Source: Haliclona indistincta (Eukaryota > Porifera > Demospongiae > Haplosclerida > Chalinidae). Taken from it: a stretch of 64,000 nucleotides of DNA. Each line of letters begins with the position of its first letter. The first letter of the stretch is position 1. Both the position numbers and the translations under genes were made by a program. Of this stretch, positions 13,010 through 23,840 are shown one piece after another. Where the stretch lies: positions 1,293,598-1,357,597 of the forward strand of contig OZ024784.1 of NCBI GenBank assembly GCA_964017065.1, given 5' to 3'. Below the pieces are notes generated by a model that saw only the letters and a program-made list of their open reading frames with translations, did not search any database and was not told the origin of the DNA.

Positions 13010-13280
13010 TTATGGATTGTATCTTCCAATAAACGAATGGTCACAATGCTTGTACAAGCTTGTAATATAGTCAAATAAGAGATAAGAATAGTGATGATGA
13101 GTGGGGTTGACATTTCTTCTGTGTGGGCAGGCTAAGGGCCTCACTATGATGCTCAGATCACAATCTGAAGTATTACTAAAGATACACACACACATCAGTC
13201 TGTCTTGAGTTCAAGAGTCAATGGCAGCAGAGATCTGATGGCAGGGATGAATGCCTTGATGGTGTACATGCACAATGGTA
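13010..13280 (-). pseudogene. Inverted fragment of EFTUD2 3' exons
   Basis: Read on the minus strand, 13160-13016 matches the EFTUD2 exon at 12369-12476 (frame SIIVRPL), its following intron and the start of the exon at 12539. The stretch 13280-13200 matches the exon at 12120-12273 ([10 protein letters not shown] and IDSF). There are gaps and no full frame. It is an inverted, decayed partial copy lying 0.6 kb from the functional gene. Confidence 0.7.
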
Positions 13281-13408
13281 CTAATTATTAACTTAAATTC
13301 TCGGTAAATCCGAATTTGCAATGTAAAATTAATGATCGAACAGACTCAATTTTCAACATGACATACTTGTTAGAAAAAAGTAAAGGTACAAAAATAAGAA
13401 ATCAGGTG

Positions 13409-15517
13409 TCACATTGGTTGTTTGTAGAAGAAGAATCTCTTGCGTAGTGTGTGTGTTAGCTCCGGACATTGTCTGAAGCTGTGGTAGGCATAGTTATCAG
13501 TAACTCTTCGATGGACCTCGCTCACGAGAGTGGAAACATCATAATAACGTGAAGTGTCCGACTTCAGTACATGAGCTAGTTCCTGACAGTACCAGGAACC
13601 CTTCACTGTGTCTCGGCAGGACGAATCATTCATTCGAGTGCTATAGCTGAAGAAAAAGTCGCTGTCTTCGTGGACCGCAATACTGTCGGACTGGATTGGT
13701 GCAATGACAGCTGGAGGGATGTTGTTACCGCGACAAGCTTGAATGAAGAACATCTTTGGTTTGGTTGCCAGTGCAGGACAAGTTGTGCCTGCCAACTGGT
13801 TTCGCAGGTCACGAATCAGTACTTTAGGATTCTCAGTGGTAGTGTTGTAGTCGTAGGGCACAATAAACTCCTCTTGAGTTATGCTGTCATAGTTACCATG
13901 TGCGGATACACAGCACACAAAGCTATCGTGATGTGATCCAAACTGTCTCACTATGTCTCTTAGAACAGTAGTGATGCCACTTGCTGTGCACTGGTTATTC
14001 TTATAGACAAGCACCTCGTAGCCAAGATGAGAAAATGTGTCTTGAAAAAGAGCTAAATCAAGATCAGCACCGGCTCTATTGAGCTGGGGGTTCTGATAGT
14101 ATTTGATTGAGAATATGATGGCACAGCCACGCTTGAGATTGGGGCACCTCTCATCCCACAGGATAGGGTATGGCGCAAGGAGAAGGTCAGGAGGAACCTG
14201 ACGTGCCACACTCGGTTGACACTCTTGTTCAGGAAGACGCTCAATCGAAGAGGAGACATCTTGAGATACTTTGATTGGGCTTCTTCCTCCAACGCTCTCA
14301 ACATAGCCCTGAAAAAATTCATCAATGTTTGTGTCTTCACTGGAATTGTCTTGACAGCAATAAGGTCGCCAACTCACTGGAAAGAAAAGGAAAACTGAGT
14401 AAGAAGAGATGGTACAAGTTGTCACTCACAGTTCTTCTCTTTAGCTAGCTGGATAGCAAGAGCAACATTGTTTCCTCCATCAGGAGCAGCCATGACGTTC
14501 AGAAACTCCTCCCAGCTAGCCTGAGAACGTGCCGACTCTTTAATGTTTCCATCCAGCCATGCCTGATAATCAGTGAATGAGGAGGAGAAGATGTTATCAC
14601 TACAGTATCTAGCATCTCTTACAGAAACAACTTGATCATAACATTCTGTAGTAGAGGAACTCCGCTCGTGAATGTCATGAACAACATTCATCTTGAGGCT
14701 TAGCTTGCGTGCCACATGGGGCCATCGACGACCAACATCATGCCTAGAGATACTGTTCAGGATCACTCCTTTGTCATCCTCATCTGTGATTGAATTTGAA
14801 GTAGGTTGAGAATAAAGTGGAATGCAGCAATTCTCACCAACAGGAGAAACTGTGGTTATTTCATCAGTCTGAGACATCTGTGCTGCAAGAGCTGCTGAGA
14901 AAGAGACAATCTAAAAGGCACAGCTAGCACACAACACTACTAACTTTTTCTCCATGGATCTGTCAAAAAAGAGAACAACAGTGGTAAAACACCAATCATG
15001 TGCATCACTCAATGACTTACATCGGTATTTCTTTGCAATTTCTATTGCATACGTGTTGTCTCCACTCCCCTTAGCGACAGCCATGACCAGCAGCTTCCAG
15101 CAGGGCATTCCGAACTTCTCGTAGTTGTAATTCAGGGACAGCCATTGGTTAACCATCTCTGCCATGTGGTTGGCGCTGTCATGGAGGTGACGAGGATTCT
15201 TCTCTATCTTCACCAGCACTTTCGAGGAGATGTGAAGATACTTGCCTATCATCTTCCAGCACGACTCGACCTGTGTAAGCACCTTTACCACCTCGTCTAC
15301 ATCTTCTGGCGCTGCAGCAACGAGACGAGTGAACGGCCCATGCATGCTGGCCGGGTTCCTAGCTAAAACCTTCCTTACTCAGCAGTTGATGGTCTACGGT
15401 CTCTATGTTGATCTCTCCTGTATGATTCAGAGAAACCAACAAGCTAAAGTACACCATGTAACGCCTATTAAACTTACGGCTGAGGTCTTTGAACAATGTA
15501 GCTGCAGCCGCTGCCAT
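13409..15517 (-). CDS. Caspase gene 1: two DEATH folds + caspase
   Basis: A cysteine protease of the apoptotic/inflammatory caspase family with initiator-like architecture. Exons (minus): 15517-15478, 15362-15021, 14894-14430, 14376-13409; phases fit and total 604 aa. The start gives MAAAAATLFKDLS. The first DEATH-like fold covers about residues 30-120 (CWKMIGKYL, MVNQWLSLNY, CWKLLVMAVA). The second ends WEEFLNVMAAPDGGNNVALAI. The catalytic domain has the SAHG histidine and QACRG cysteine. The acidic linker HEDSDFFFSY is a likely p20/p10 processing site; SCR supplies the S1 arginine. The acceptor at exon 3 is a tandem CAGCAG. Closest relative in the window is gene 2. Confidence 0.85.
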
Positions 15518-15661
15518 TTTTCAGTGTACATGTACGTGTGGAGCTGAGCAGGGTGGAGGAGGAGGAGTTTTGATAAAATTAATTTTCTGGTGCATGTAGA
15601 ATTATTAGCCAGATCTAAATTTACAGCGACAAAAATAAAAATCACAATGATAGAAATTCAC

Positions 15662-17890
15662 TCAAACTTGTCTATAAAAATAAAAAGCTAGTCGAAGAGT
15701 GTGGGTAAGTTCGGGACATTGCCTGAAAGGTATCCCACCCAAAGTTTCTTTGTGGTTAGCCACCACTCGGCGATGTAGCTCGGTCATCAAGGTGCAGATG
15801 TCCTTGCGTTTGGCAGCATCAGATTGCAGCAGCTTGCTTAGCTCTTGCACATACCAGGAGCCCTCACGAGTGTGTCGAGCAGACTTGTTAGTGAATCGCG
15901 TACTGAAGCTGAACAGCATGTCACTGTCCTGGTGGATCTCCTCATTCTCAATGGCGTCAAGAGCTGTTTTTCCCTTGTCTTTGGAAACAGTTGCTTTCAC
16001 AACCCAGGGAAGCTCTTTTCCTCGACAAGCTTGAATAAAAAATAGCTTTGGTTTAGTTGCAAGAGCCGGGCAATTCTTGGCATTGATCATGCTGCAGAGT
16101 CCAGGTAGCTTGATCCGAGGTTCTTGATCGGCGATATTGTAGTCATAAGGAACGATATACTCTTCTCCTTTGTCTTTGTCAAGAACACCGTGCGAGCTAA
16201 AGCAACAGACAAAGCTGTCATGTGGATTCAAAGCGGCTGACTTGGCACTATACTCCTGCTTGATGTTAATAAAACACTGTTCTACTCCTCGTGCAGTGCA
16301 TTGCTCATTCTCATAAACCGACACTTTGTAACCCAAGTGCTGAAAGGTTTTCTGCAGGTTCATGGTGTCAGCATCCGCCCCAGGACGTGCTGGAACAGAG
16401 TCCCGGAACTTGGTGATACTGAAGATGAGAGCATAGCCTCGGTTCGTGGGCGGGTTGTCAGGCGTACCATTGACGGGATAGTGACCAAAGTCCTGATCAA
16501 TAGCAATTGTTGGTTTAGCAGGTGTAGGCCTACGAGCTTGCTCTTGCTCTTGTTTTTTACCAGATATGCCCAGCTTCTGTGCAAGGAACCGGATACCAGC
16601 ACGCAGCTTGTCACTGATGATGCCGTCTTCTTCTGTTTCTGGGTTGTATTCACCCTGCATGTAATCACGCAGCATTTGTTCGATATCATGCTCATCAATT
16701 GCAAGTGGAGAGGAGTTGTCATCTTCAGGGAGAGAGCTGCTGACATCCTGAGAAGACTCCTCCATTTGAGGAGTACTGATAATAGGAGGAGGGCTGACAG
16801 GATGTGTCTTGATGTAGTCAGGATCTATAAGCAGAGAATCATCCCAGAGCCATGTATATTATAATCTATCACTACCTCGATGGTCATCAGCTATCTCCTT
16901 AGCTAGCAGAGGGTTGTTGCCTCCGCTGGGAGCATCCACTGCTATAGCCAGCTTCTGCCATGTAATTTGAGCCTGTGACATGGTCTTTCCTTGGCACCCA
17001 GCCTCCAGAACTTGAGTGACACTCCCTAGAGTGGTGTCAAGCTGTGCGTGTATATCTTGTATAGCTTGGTGAGTGAGGCCCAGCTGCAGACCAAAGTGAG
17101 CCCACCGTCCAGCTAACCCCTCAGCAAGCTTATCAGAGATATCCACGACATTATCCTCATCTTTAAAGAACAGAATAAAAAGAACAATTAGAAGGAAGGA
17201 GATTAGCATCATACCTATTTTGTCATCAAGGATGCTAAGAGGATCTCCTAAGCAACTAGACACTAAAATAACAAAAACGTGATGTTATGTAAAGGTTGAC
17301 AGGCAGTACCAATACCTGAGGGAACATGTTTTGAATGATCCCAGGAATCTGTGGAAACCAGAGAGAGAGAGCTATATCCATTATGCTGTTACAATACACT
17401 TACGTCTGAATTTGCTTGCCAGCTCAATTGCAAGTCGATTGTTTCCGGAGCCCTTGGACACACCGTAGATTGCAAACTGCCAAGTGGGCTTACCAAACTT
17501 TTCCACGTTATAATTCAGGTTCAACCATTCCTTTACTACAGCTTCCAAGCACTTTGCGCTATTTCCACGATGGTTCTTGCCAATATTGTCCAACACCCTG
17601 CTCTTCAAATGGAGAAAGGTCCCGATCATGCGCCAATGGCTCTCCACATCAGAGAAAGCGCTGATTACCACCGAACAAAGACTCGGATCTGAGATAATAA
17701 AATCGTATTTAAAAAAATGGTAGCCAGATGAAGACTTACCCAGCACATGGCAGTCGACCGTCTCGATCTTAATATCAGCTACATGTAAGAGAAAGATAGT
17801 ATGCTTTACCTCGAAAATCTACTAACATGATAATTTGTGAAACTCTTTTCTGAGCGCCTCGGTAGCAGGTTGGCGTTGGCGATCTGCCAT
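15662..17890 (-). CDS. Caspase gene 2: two DEATH folds + caspase
   Basis: Exons (minus): 17890-17827, 17778-17740, 17688-17404, 17348-17316, 17262-17215, 17160-16876, 16824-15662; total 638 aa, phases consistent. Order: DEATH fold 1 (HWRMIGTFLHL, VKEWLNLNYNVEKFGKPTW), DEATH fold 2 (RWAHFGLQLGLTHQAIQDI, WQKLAIAVDAPSGGNNPLLA), a Ser/Glu-rich linker, then the caspase domain with SSHG, QACRG and a charged insert before DSDMLFSF. The C-terminus FRQCPELTHTLR is shared with gene 1. Only 144 bp separate it from gene 1. Likely a DEATH-recruited initiator caspase; partner unknown. Confidence 0.85.
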
Positions 17891-18031
17891 TCTATTCTAG
17901 TTCTCTGACTCGGCTCCGCCTCAAACCAAATAAGGATACAAGTCGTCTAATTATAATACGAAAATATAAAAAATTAACGCTACCAGTACAAAAATTAGTC
18001 CAAACAGTCTATAGTTGCAAAAATCTACGGT

Positions 18032-19547
18032 TCAGCTGTCCATTTTGAAGTAGACAGGACGGGTGAGAGTGCTGACTAGCTGAGGAGACTGCTTGTACCG
18101 TACTAGGTTGCCTGTACTCCTGCTGGTGAATTCATACACGTACTCTCCATTGGTCGCAAGCTCATAGTGTACAGCTGTCACCATGCGAACCAGATCCGTA
18201 TGTGCATGGTACTTCTGCAGAATCTTGCACAGCTCAATGACATACCATGATCCGATATCTGTGAAACGACAGGCTTTGGTGCTTGGTGTTGTAGCATAGC
18301 CAAAAAAGAAATCGCTGTCGCGAGGAATAAACATATTTTCATCATCATCATCTCCATCTTCCTGCACCTCTCTACCATCGGGGAGCTGGGACCCTCGACA
18401 TGCTTGAATGAATATGATTTTGGGCTTCCCTACAAGCGACTTGCTGTCAGTAAGTATTTCTTGTAACTCTTCAATGGGCACTATTCTATCATCGCATCCA
18501 TACAGTGTTCCTGTACTACCATGCGAGGCAAGGAACAGCACAACACTATCGTACTGTGAATGGTCAGCCTGAGCCACTTCTTTCACAAGAGAGATTATTT
18601 CCTTGGCTGAGCAATTTCTATGTGATTCCCCTCCATGAAGCTTGTAGCCGAGTTTAGGGAACAGCTTAGACACTGAATTCTCATCGACATCCGATCCTGT
18701 TCTCGATTGCTTGCCTTGGAAGTCCTTGTTGTTGATGATGAGGCATAATCCATGCGGAGACTTGTCCATTGGATACGGTCGAAGGTTGGTTGGTAATTCT
18801 TTAGGTTTCTGCGGTGGCAGCAGTTTTTGCAGCACACCGCCGAAGCCATCAGTATTGGTTTCACGGTTTGCACCAGTAGGAAGGGGTTTGGCTTCAGGTT
18901 GGCTAGTTGTCACCATGGGACAATCATCACTTGCAACAGCTGTTTTTGTTGCTGTAAGGTACACGGAAATGCATCACATTGTGTATGCATAACTACCTAT
19001 AATTCTATAAAAACATACAAAATACTATAGTACTCACCTGATGATTGCATGGGAGTTGTTTTCAATGAGTTGTAAAAAGGATGAGAACATGTCAGCACTA
19101 CACATAGTACTAGTACAGACTCACCTGGATGATTGTCAGCAATCTTCTTTGCTAGAGCAGGATTTGAGCCTCCAACCTTACTAGCTACAGCTTTGACCAG
19201 CCGGCGGTAGCTAGGTAACTGATGGCGTTGGATGTTGTAATTTTGGGTCAACCAGTTTTCAACAACACTCTCCATTGTTGGATCAAAGCTTCCTGCTGAC
19301 AGACCAAGGGCAATCCCCAGTTTGTCAGCTTTCCGACCAATGTCAGTCAGCTCCTCAAGAACATCCAGCATATCACCATCGGCTATAATAGACATTCATA
19401 AAATAAATTCAACCAGTTGAGGTTGAGCACATATTATGCTTACTCAAAACTTTATCATCAATGGCAGAATAGTCAATGCTGCCTGCAGGAAGAAAAACAA
19501 GAGCGAATCATACTCCATTAGCACTCGCAATGTAACTTACCTGCCAT
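18032..19547 (-). CDS. Caspase gene 3: one DEATH fold + caspase
   Basis: Exons (minus): 19547-19541 (ATGGCAG only), 19482-19444, 19382-19125, 18951-18032; 407 aa. The 7-nt coding first exon followed by a 39-nt exon is repeated exactly in genes 4 and 5. The DEATH fold is about residues 25-100 (LGIALGLSAGSFDP, VVENWLTQNYN, PSYRRLVKAVASKVGG). A proline-rich linker follows, then the catalytic core with LASHG and QACRG. The inter-subunit linker is Asp-rich (QEDGDDDDEN, then PRDSDFFFGY). ACR supplies the S1 arginine. It starts 123 bp from the divergent hydrolase gene. Confidence 0.87.
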
Positions 19548-19669
19548 GATCGGTTACAATTTACAGCTGAATCACGCGAGCCGCCTTTCCAGCTAGCCGC
19601 CACGCGCAGGTACAGTAAAATACAGGTTAAGGTTAGCGGTTAGATTTTATTTGTGGGCGTGGCGCAAAG

Positions 19670-20572
19670 ATGGAGAACTCTAGCTCTCTCGAGAACTCCA
19701 CTGCAGGGTCGATCGAAGGAGAGATGTTCGGATTCTGCAAACAGGATAAGAATCTTGTGGCGTTTGTCTCCACTTGTAAGGAGCCTTATAAACGTATCTG
19801 TACCAACGCAGTGATCCTCTTGCCGGGATTGGGGGACGGCTTCATGTCTCTTAGCTACACGTGGTTTCTCAAGCTAGAACTGCAGAAAATAGATTTCTCC
19901 CTCGTTCAGGTCAATCTCTCTAGCTCGTTCAACCAGTTTGGGTTCAGCAGCCTCAAGCAGGACTCTAAAGAGATTGGACAGCTCATTGACGCGATAAAGA
20001 CCCGGTACAATTTCCAACGCATTGTCATGATTGGTCACTCAACAGGCAACCAGGATGTGTTGTATTTTCTGCGACATGGTGACCCGCATCTTACCCAGCA
20101 CGTGAGCGCAATCATTCTGCAGGCTGCTGTAAGTGATAGAGATGTAATGGTGACTTTTAAAGAGACACCCAGGATGACCAACGAGTCATCTGAACTAGTG
20201 AGAGAGGGAAAAGGAGACCACTTTCTCTCTGATCGACTTTACGATGCTCCAATTACAGCAGATCGATACAGTAGTCTGATTGGTCGATTGACTCCTGACG
20301 ACATGTTCTCGGTTGACCTGACAGAGGAAGAACTAAAGGGTATTCTAGGAGCTGTGAAGGTCCCAGTGTTTATGTGCTTCAGTGAAGAGGATGAATATGT
20401 ACCAAACCGAGCTGAGCAGAGAGCTATGACTGATAGAATGGTGTCTGTACTAACTGGTCAAGGAGTGATGGTGAAGTGTGTCTTTATACCTGGTGACCAT
20501 GGACTGACTAGCAAACATTGTTATCAACCATTTGTTGAACAAGTGTGTGGCTTTATCCAAGCTAATAAATAA
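19670..20572 (+). CDS. Intronless alpha/beta hydrolase, DUF1749 (UPF0613) type
   Basis: 300 aa, single exon, no signal peptide. An N-terminal LLPGLGDG oxyanion-loop segment (about 50-57) and GHSTG nucleophile elbow (Ser124) are visible. SEEDEY supplies a likely catalytic Asp and GDHGL the His near the C-terminus, so a complete triad is present. The family is annotated mainly in fungi and plants as putative esterases/lipases of unknown substrate. It lies divergently 123 bp from caspase gene 3 and convergent with gene 4. Lack of introns among intron-rich neighbours suggests retroposition or transfer. Confidence 0.8.
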   Translation: MENSSSLENSTAGSIEGEMFGFCKQDKNLVAFVSTCKEPYKRICTNAVILLPGLGDGFMSLSYTWFLKLELQKIDFSLVQVNLSSSFNQFGFSSLKQDSKEIGQLIDAIKTRYNFQRIVMIGHSTGNQDVLYFLRHGDPHLTQHVSAIILQAAVSDRDVMVTFKETPRMTNESSELVREGKGDHFLSDRLYDAPITADRYSSLIGRLTPDDMFSVDLTEEELKGILGAVKVPVFMCFSEEDEYVPNRAEQRAMTDRMVSVLTGQGVMVKCVFIPGDHGLTSKHCYQPFVEQVCGFIQANK

Positions 20573-20646
20573 TTTTTATCAAAAATAATAATTTTACCCA
20601 AAATAGTGCAGAAGGAAAAATAATCATGTATATTGATTTCAACTAG

Positions 20647-23341
20647 CTAGTTGTTCAGTTTAAAGTACACGGGGCGTGTGAGTGTTGTGACTATTTGTGG
20701 ACTCTGCTTGTACTTGATCTTCTTGCCAGTCACTTCGTCAGTGTGTTCATACTCATACTTGGCAACTTGATAGTGAACAGCGGTCACCATGTGATGCAGA
20801 TCTAACTTTGTGTAGTACTGCTCCATTATTTTGCACAACTCAATGACATACCATGATCCTTCTTCAATGAAGCGACAGGCTCTGGTCTTTGGTGTTGTGG
20901 CATACCCAAAAAAGAAGTCACTGTCTCGAGGAATGAACATAATTTTATCATCTCCATCTGTCTGAATTATTTTACTTTCAGGGCAATCATCACCTCGACA
21001 CGATTGAACAAAGACAATCTTAGGCTTTCCATTAAGTGTCTGGCATTCTGTAAGAATTGACTGAATATCTTCAATACCTACATTTTTGTTATCACTTCCA
21101 CGAACATATCCTGCAGTGCCATGCGAGGCAAGGAACAGCACAACACTATCGTACTGTGAGTGGTCAATTTTAGCTACTGCTTCCACAAGAGAGATCATTT
21201 TATTGGATGTGCAATTGCTGTGTACGGTCCCTTCATAAAGACGGTAGCCAAGCATGTGGAACAGATTAGAAAGGGAAGCCTCATCACGATCAGATCCTTT
21301 TCTTTCTTTCATGCCTTCAATTTTCTTGTTGTTAATAATAAGACATATACCATGTGGGGAGCTGTTCATTGGGTATGGTTGGAGAAAGGGCGGTAATTCT
21401 TTTTTTCTATGAAATAGCTGTTGTAATAGATCTTTGATGGCTTCACCAGGGCTGTCTGTCTCTGTCATAGGGTGGAGTGAAGGTTCTCCAGCAGGTACTA
21501 AGAGTGGTGGGGGAGGTGGTTGGCTAGTAGCCACCGCTAGATCATCACTTGTAACAGCACCTAATAAACATGTATTATTACATAGTACGTCATCTTTCAC
21601 CAATCGGATTGCTCTATTCGAGGCCATTAATGTAGGTTAATGATCGCGCGTAGCGTCTTCTATAGCAACAGACCATTGCGTCTTTGCAAGTTTGAATAAT
21701 TCAGTTATTGTGCTCACAGTGTTATGTGCGATGGAGTATAATAAGCCAGTTATTGCACTACACAACTTGGGCATTAACCGACATAAATGACCTCGGGAAA
21801 GTCGGTTGCCCTCGAACAGTCTCAGGCTGCGCCCTCGACCGTTGCTCGGGCAACTCGACTTTCCCGCGGTCATTTATGCCCTCGTGTGAGGCAATAACTA
21901 ATTACAGCACCTAATAAACATGTATTATTACATTATGTTGGTTCTGGCTATTTTGATAATATTAAACTTTCCAACTAGTGTAGCTGGGCCTACCTTATTG
22001 ACAGCTTGAACTACAAAAATGGAATATTACAAAGTCTTGTTAAGAAATTAATTTTGAGTCTGTGGCAGGCTAATACCGTAGAGGTGATGTTTTTCGCGCA
22101 CACTTACCCGTGCGCAGTATGCGCGAGGGTTATGCGTTCATGTCCGTCTATATGTGTGTGGACAAAAAACACGCCTGTTTGCGTCTTACCGCTCGAAAAT
22201 CTCCACGAAAACACTCTCTGCAGCTTCTTCACTGAATGTATAGTCCTATGAAGACGTTTTCTGTGCTGGCAAGCCTTGCTCGAGTGGCTAATTCATGGCT
22301 TTCTAAAGCTACGTGTCCTTGTAGGAGCACTTTACGGTATTGTGGGTGTGTCACCCAACCTCCTATTCATGTCGATGTCCTCACTCAGTCTCACATGTAC
22401 CGTACGTCAGAGCTTCTTGAGGCCTATGGCTACAGTATCAGTCTTTCTTGAGGCCTTCTGTGATGTGCCAATCAACTGTTAGTACATGTATGCTATCATC
22501 TATTTTTCTGGAGCTGTCTTTGGGCTAGCTGTAACGTGCGTGTTGCAGTAATGCTGGAGTAGTCGTGTTTAGCTCCTAGCTCAGCGCACGGGTATGTGTT
22601 CATTGGAACTCTAGTATTTTACGAGCGGTACAATTCTCAAAATTAAATTCAGTATTCATTTGAGTTAAAAGCACACTAAAATCTAGTTACTTTTCATGCT
22701 GCTGGCCCTACAATATCACATAATACATGCAATGGAGCACCTTCATTCTTAAGACCCACAAACATTATATAGTGACCCGATTTAGAAAGGTGATTTAAGG
22801 GGTTGTTAAACATAAAGTGTCTACACTATAGTGGTGTCAGGGTGAGGAGTTGCCACTGTAGGTTCTTATTGCATTCATGCCACTAGCTGTGTATAGTTGT
22901 CTTACCAGGATGATTGTCAGCTATCTTCTTTGCTAGAGCAGGATTTGAGCCTCCAACCTTACTAGCTACAGCTTTGACCAGCCTACGGTAGCTAGGTAAC
23001 TGATGGCGTTGGATGTTGTAATTTTGGGTCAACCAGTTTTCAACAATACTCTCCATTGTTGGATCAAAGCTTCCTGCTGACAGACCAAGGGCAATCCCTA
23101 ATTTATCAGCTTTCTTCCCAATGTCAGTCAGCTCCTCAAGAACATCCAGCCGATCATCGATGGCTGTGTATTATATATGTAGACAACATTATTAATCAAC
23201 TACTAGCCAGTTTATTGATTGTCAGACTACTTACTCAGTAGTTTATCATCAATGGCAGAATAGACAATGTCGCCTGCAAAAGAGAGAGTGAATTATTTTG
23301 TGCTTCATTAGCACTCGCATGCAATTTAACTTACCTGCCAT
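20647..23341 (-). CDS. Caspase gene 4: one DEATH fold + caspase, QSCRG active site
   Basis: Exons (minus): 23341-23335, 23273-23235, 23163-22906, 21560-20647; 405 aa, phases as in genes 3 and 5. The DEATH exon is nearly identical to that of gene 3. The catalytic exon keeps LASHG but has QSCRG in place of QACRG; the Cys remains. The linker TDGDDKIMFIPRDSDFFFGY lacks the long acidic run of gene 3. The DEATH and caspase exons are separated by a 1345-bp intron full of repeats, against about 170-190 bp in genes 3 and 5. Whether they are still spliced together needs a transcript. Confidence 0.78.
21561..22905. other. Expanded intron of caspase gene 4
   Basis: Holds a palindrome at 21748-21899 (arms agttattgc...cataaatgacc). 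It also holds a ~30-bp direct repeat (acagcacctaataaacatgt...) at about 21555 and 21904 that duplicates the splice acceptor of the caspase exon. The rest, about 21960-22900, shows no gene I can recognise. Confidence 0.6.
21748..21899. repeat. Imperfect palindrome (MITE-like)
   Basis: Left arm begins agttattgcac and continues through cataaatgacc and cgggaaagtcg; the right arm is its complement ending gcaataact. Likely a foldback element inside the caspase 4 intron. No clear target duplication was found. Confidence 0.6.
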
Positions 23342-23840
23342 GATTGCAATTGACAACAAACTAGTTAGCGTAATTTGTGGGCGCAGCTAAGCGTGCATGT
23401 GCGTGGCTCGATCGAAGAACGTAGATAAGATTGTGGCGTTTTCTAAACGGATCTGTAGCTGCACATGCACAGTGGACTCACAGTTAGGGTGGGCCCCGCT
23501 TGCGCCCCCGCGAATTTTTGCAAACCACGCGTGTGTTTGGTGCGAGTCCGAGGCCGAGTCGTAGTCAGCCGATAAGATCAGTGTGGCTGTGCTACTGAAA
23601 AAGAAGTGGCTTGGCGATAGTCTCACTAGTACTGTAGATAGTCTATGCATGGTGGGGCCTGTGCCCACCATGATACGCCACTGCTGTAGCAGCGCAGTTT
23701 ATATCAAGTAAAGTTTTAGTTGCATCTTGCGTACAGGCATGCACCTGGTATGCCACATAATTATGCATTGAAACATACCAGTAGCGAAAGGTATTTTTTA
23801 TTAAAAAATATTTTAAAATAATAACTTTGCTCCTGCAGTG
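23342..23840. other. Spacer between caspase genes 4 and 5
   Basis: No gene is supported. It contains the presumed promoter of gene 4 (minus strand). The short open frame at 23387-23671 has no domain. Confidence 0.4.

Noticed and set aside
14911..15020. Coding continuation of DEATH exon in caspase gene 1
   Set aside because: The donor at 15020 and acceptor before 14894 restore the frame; the tail is intron.
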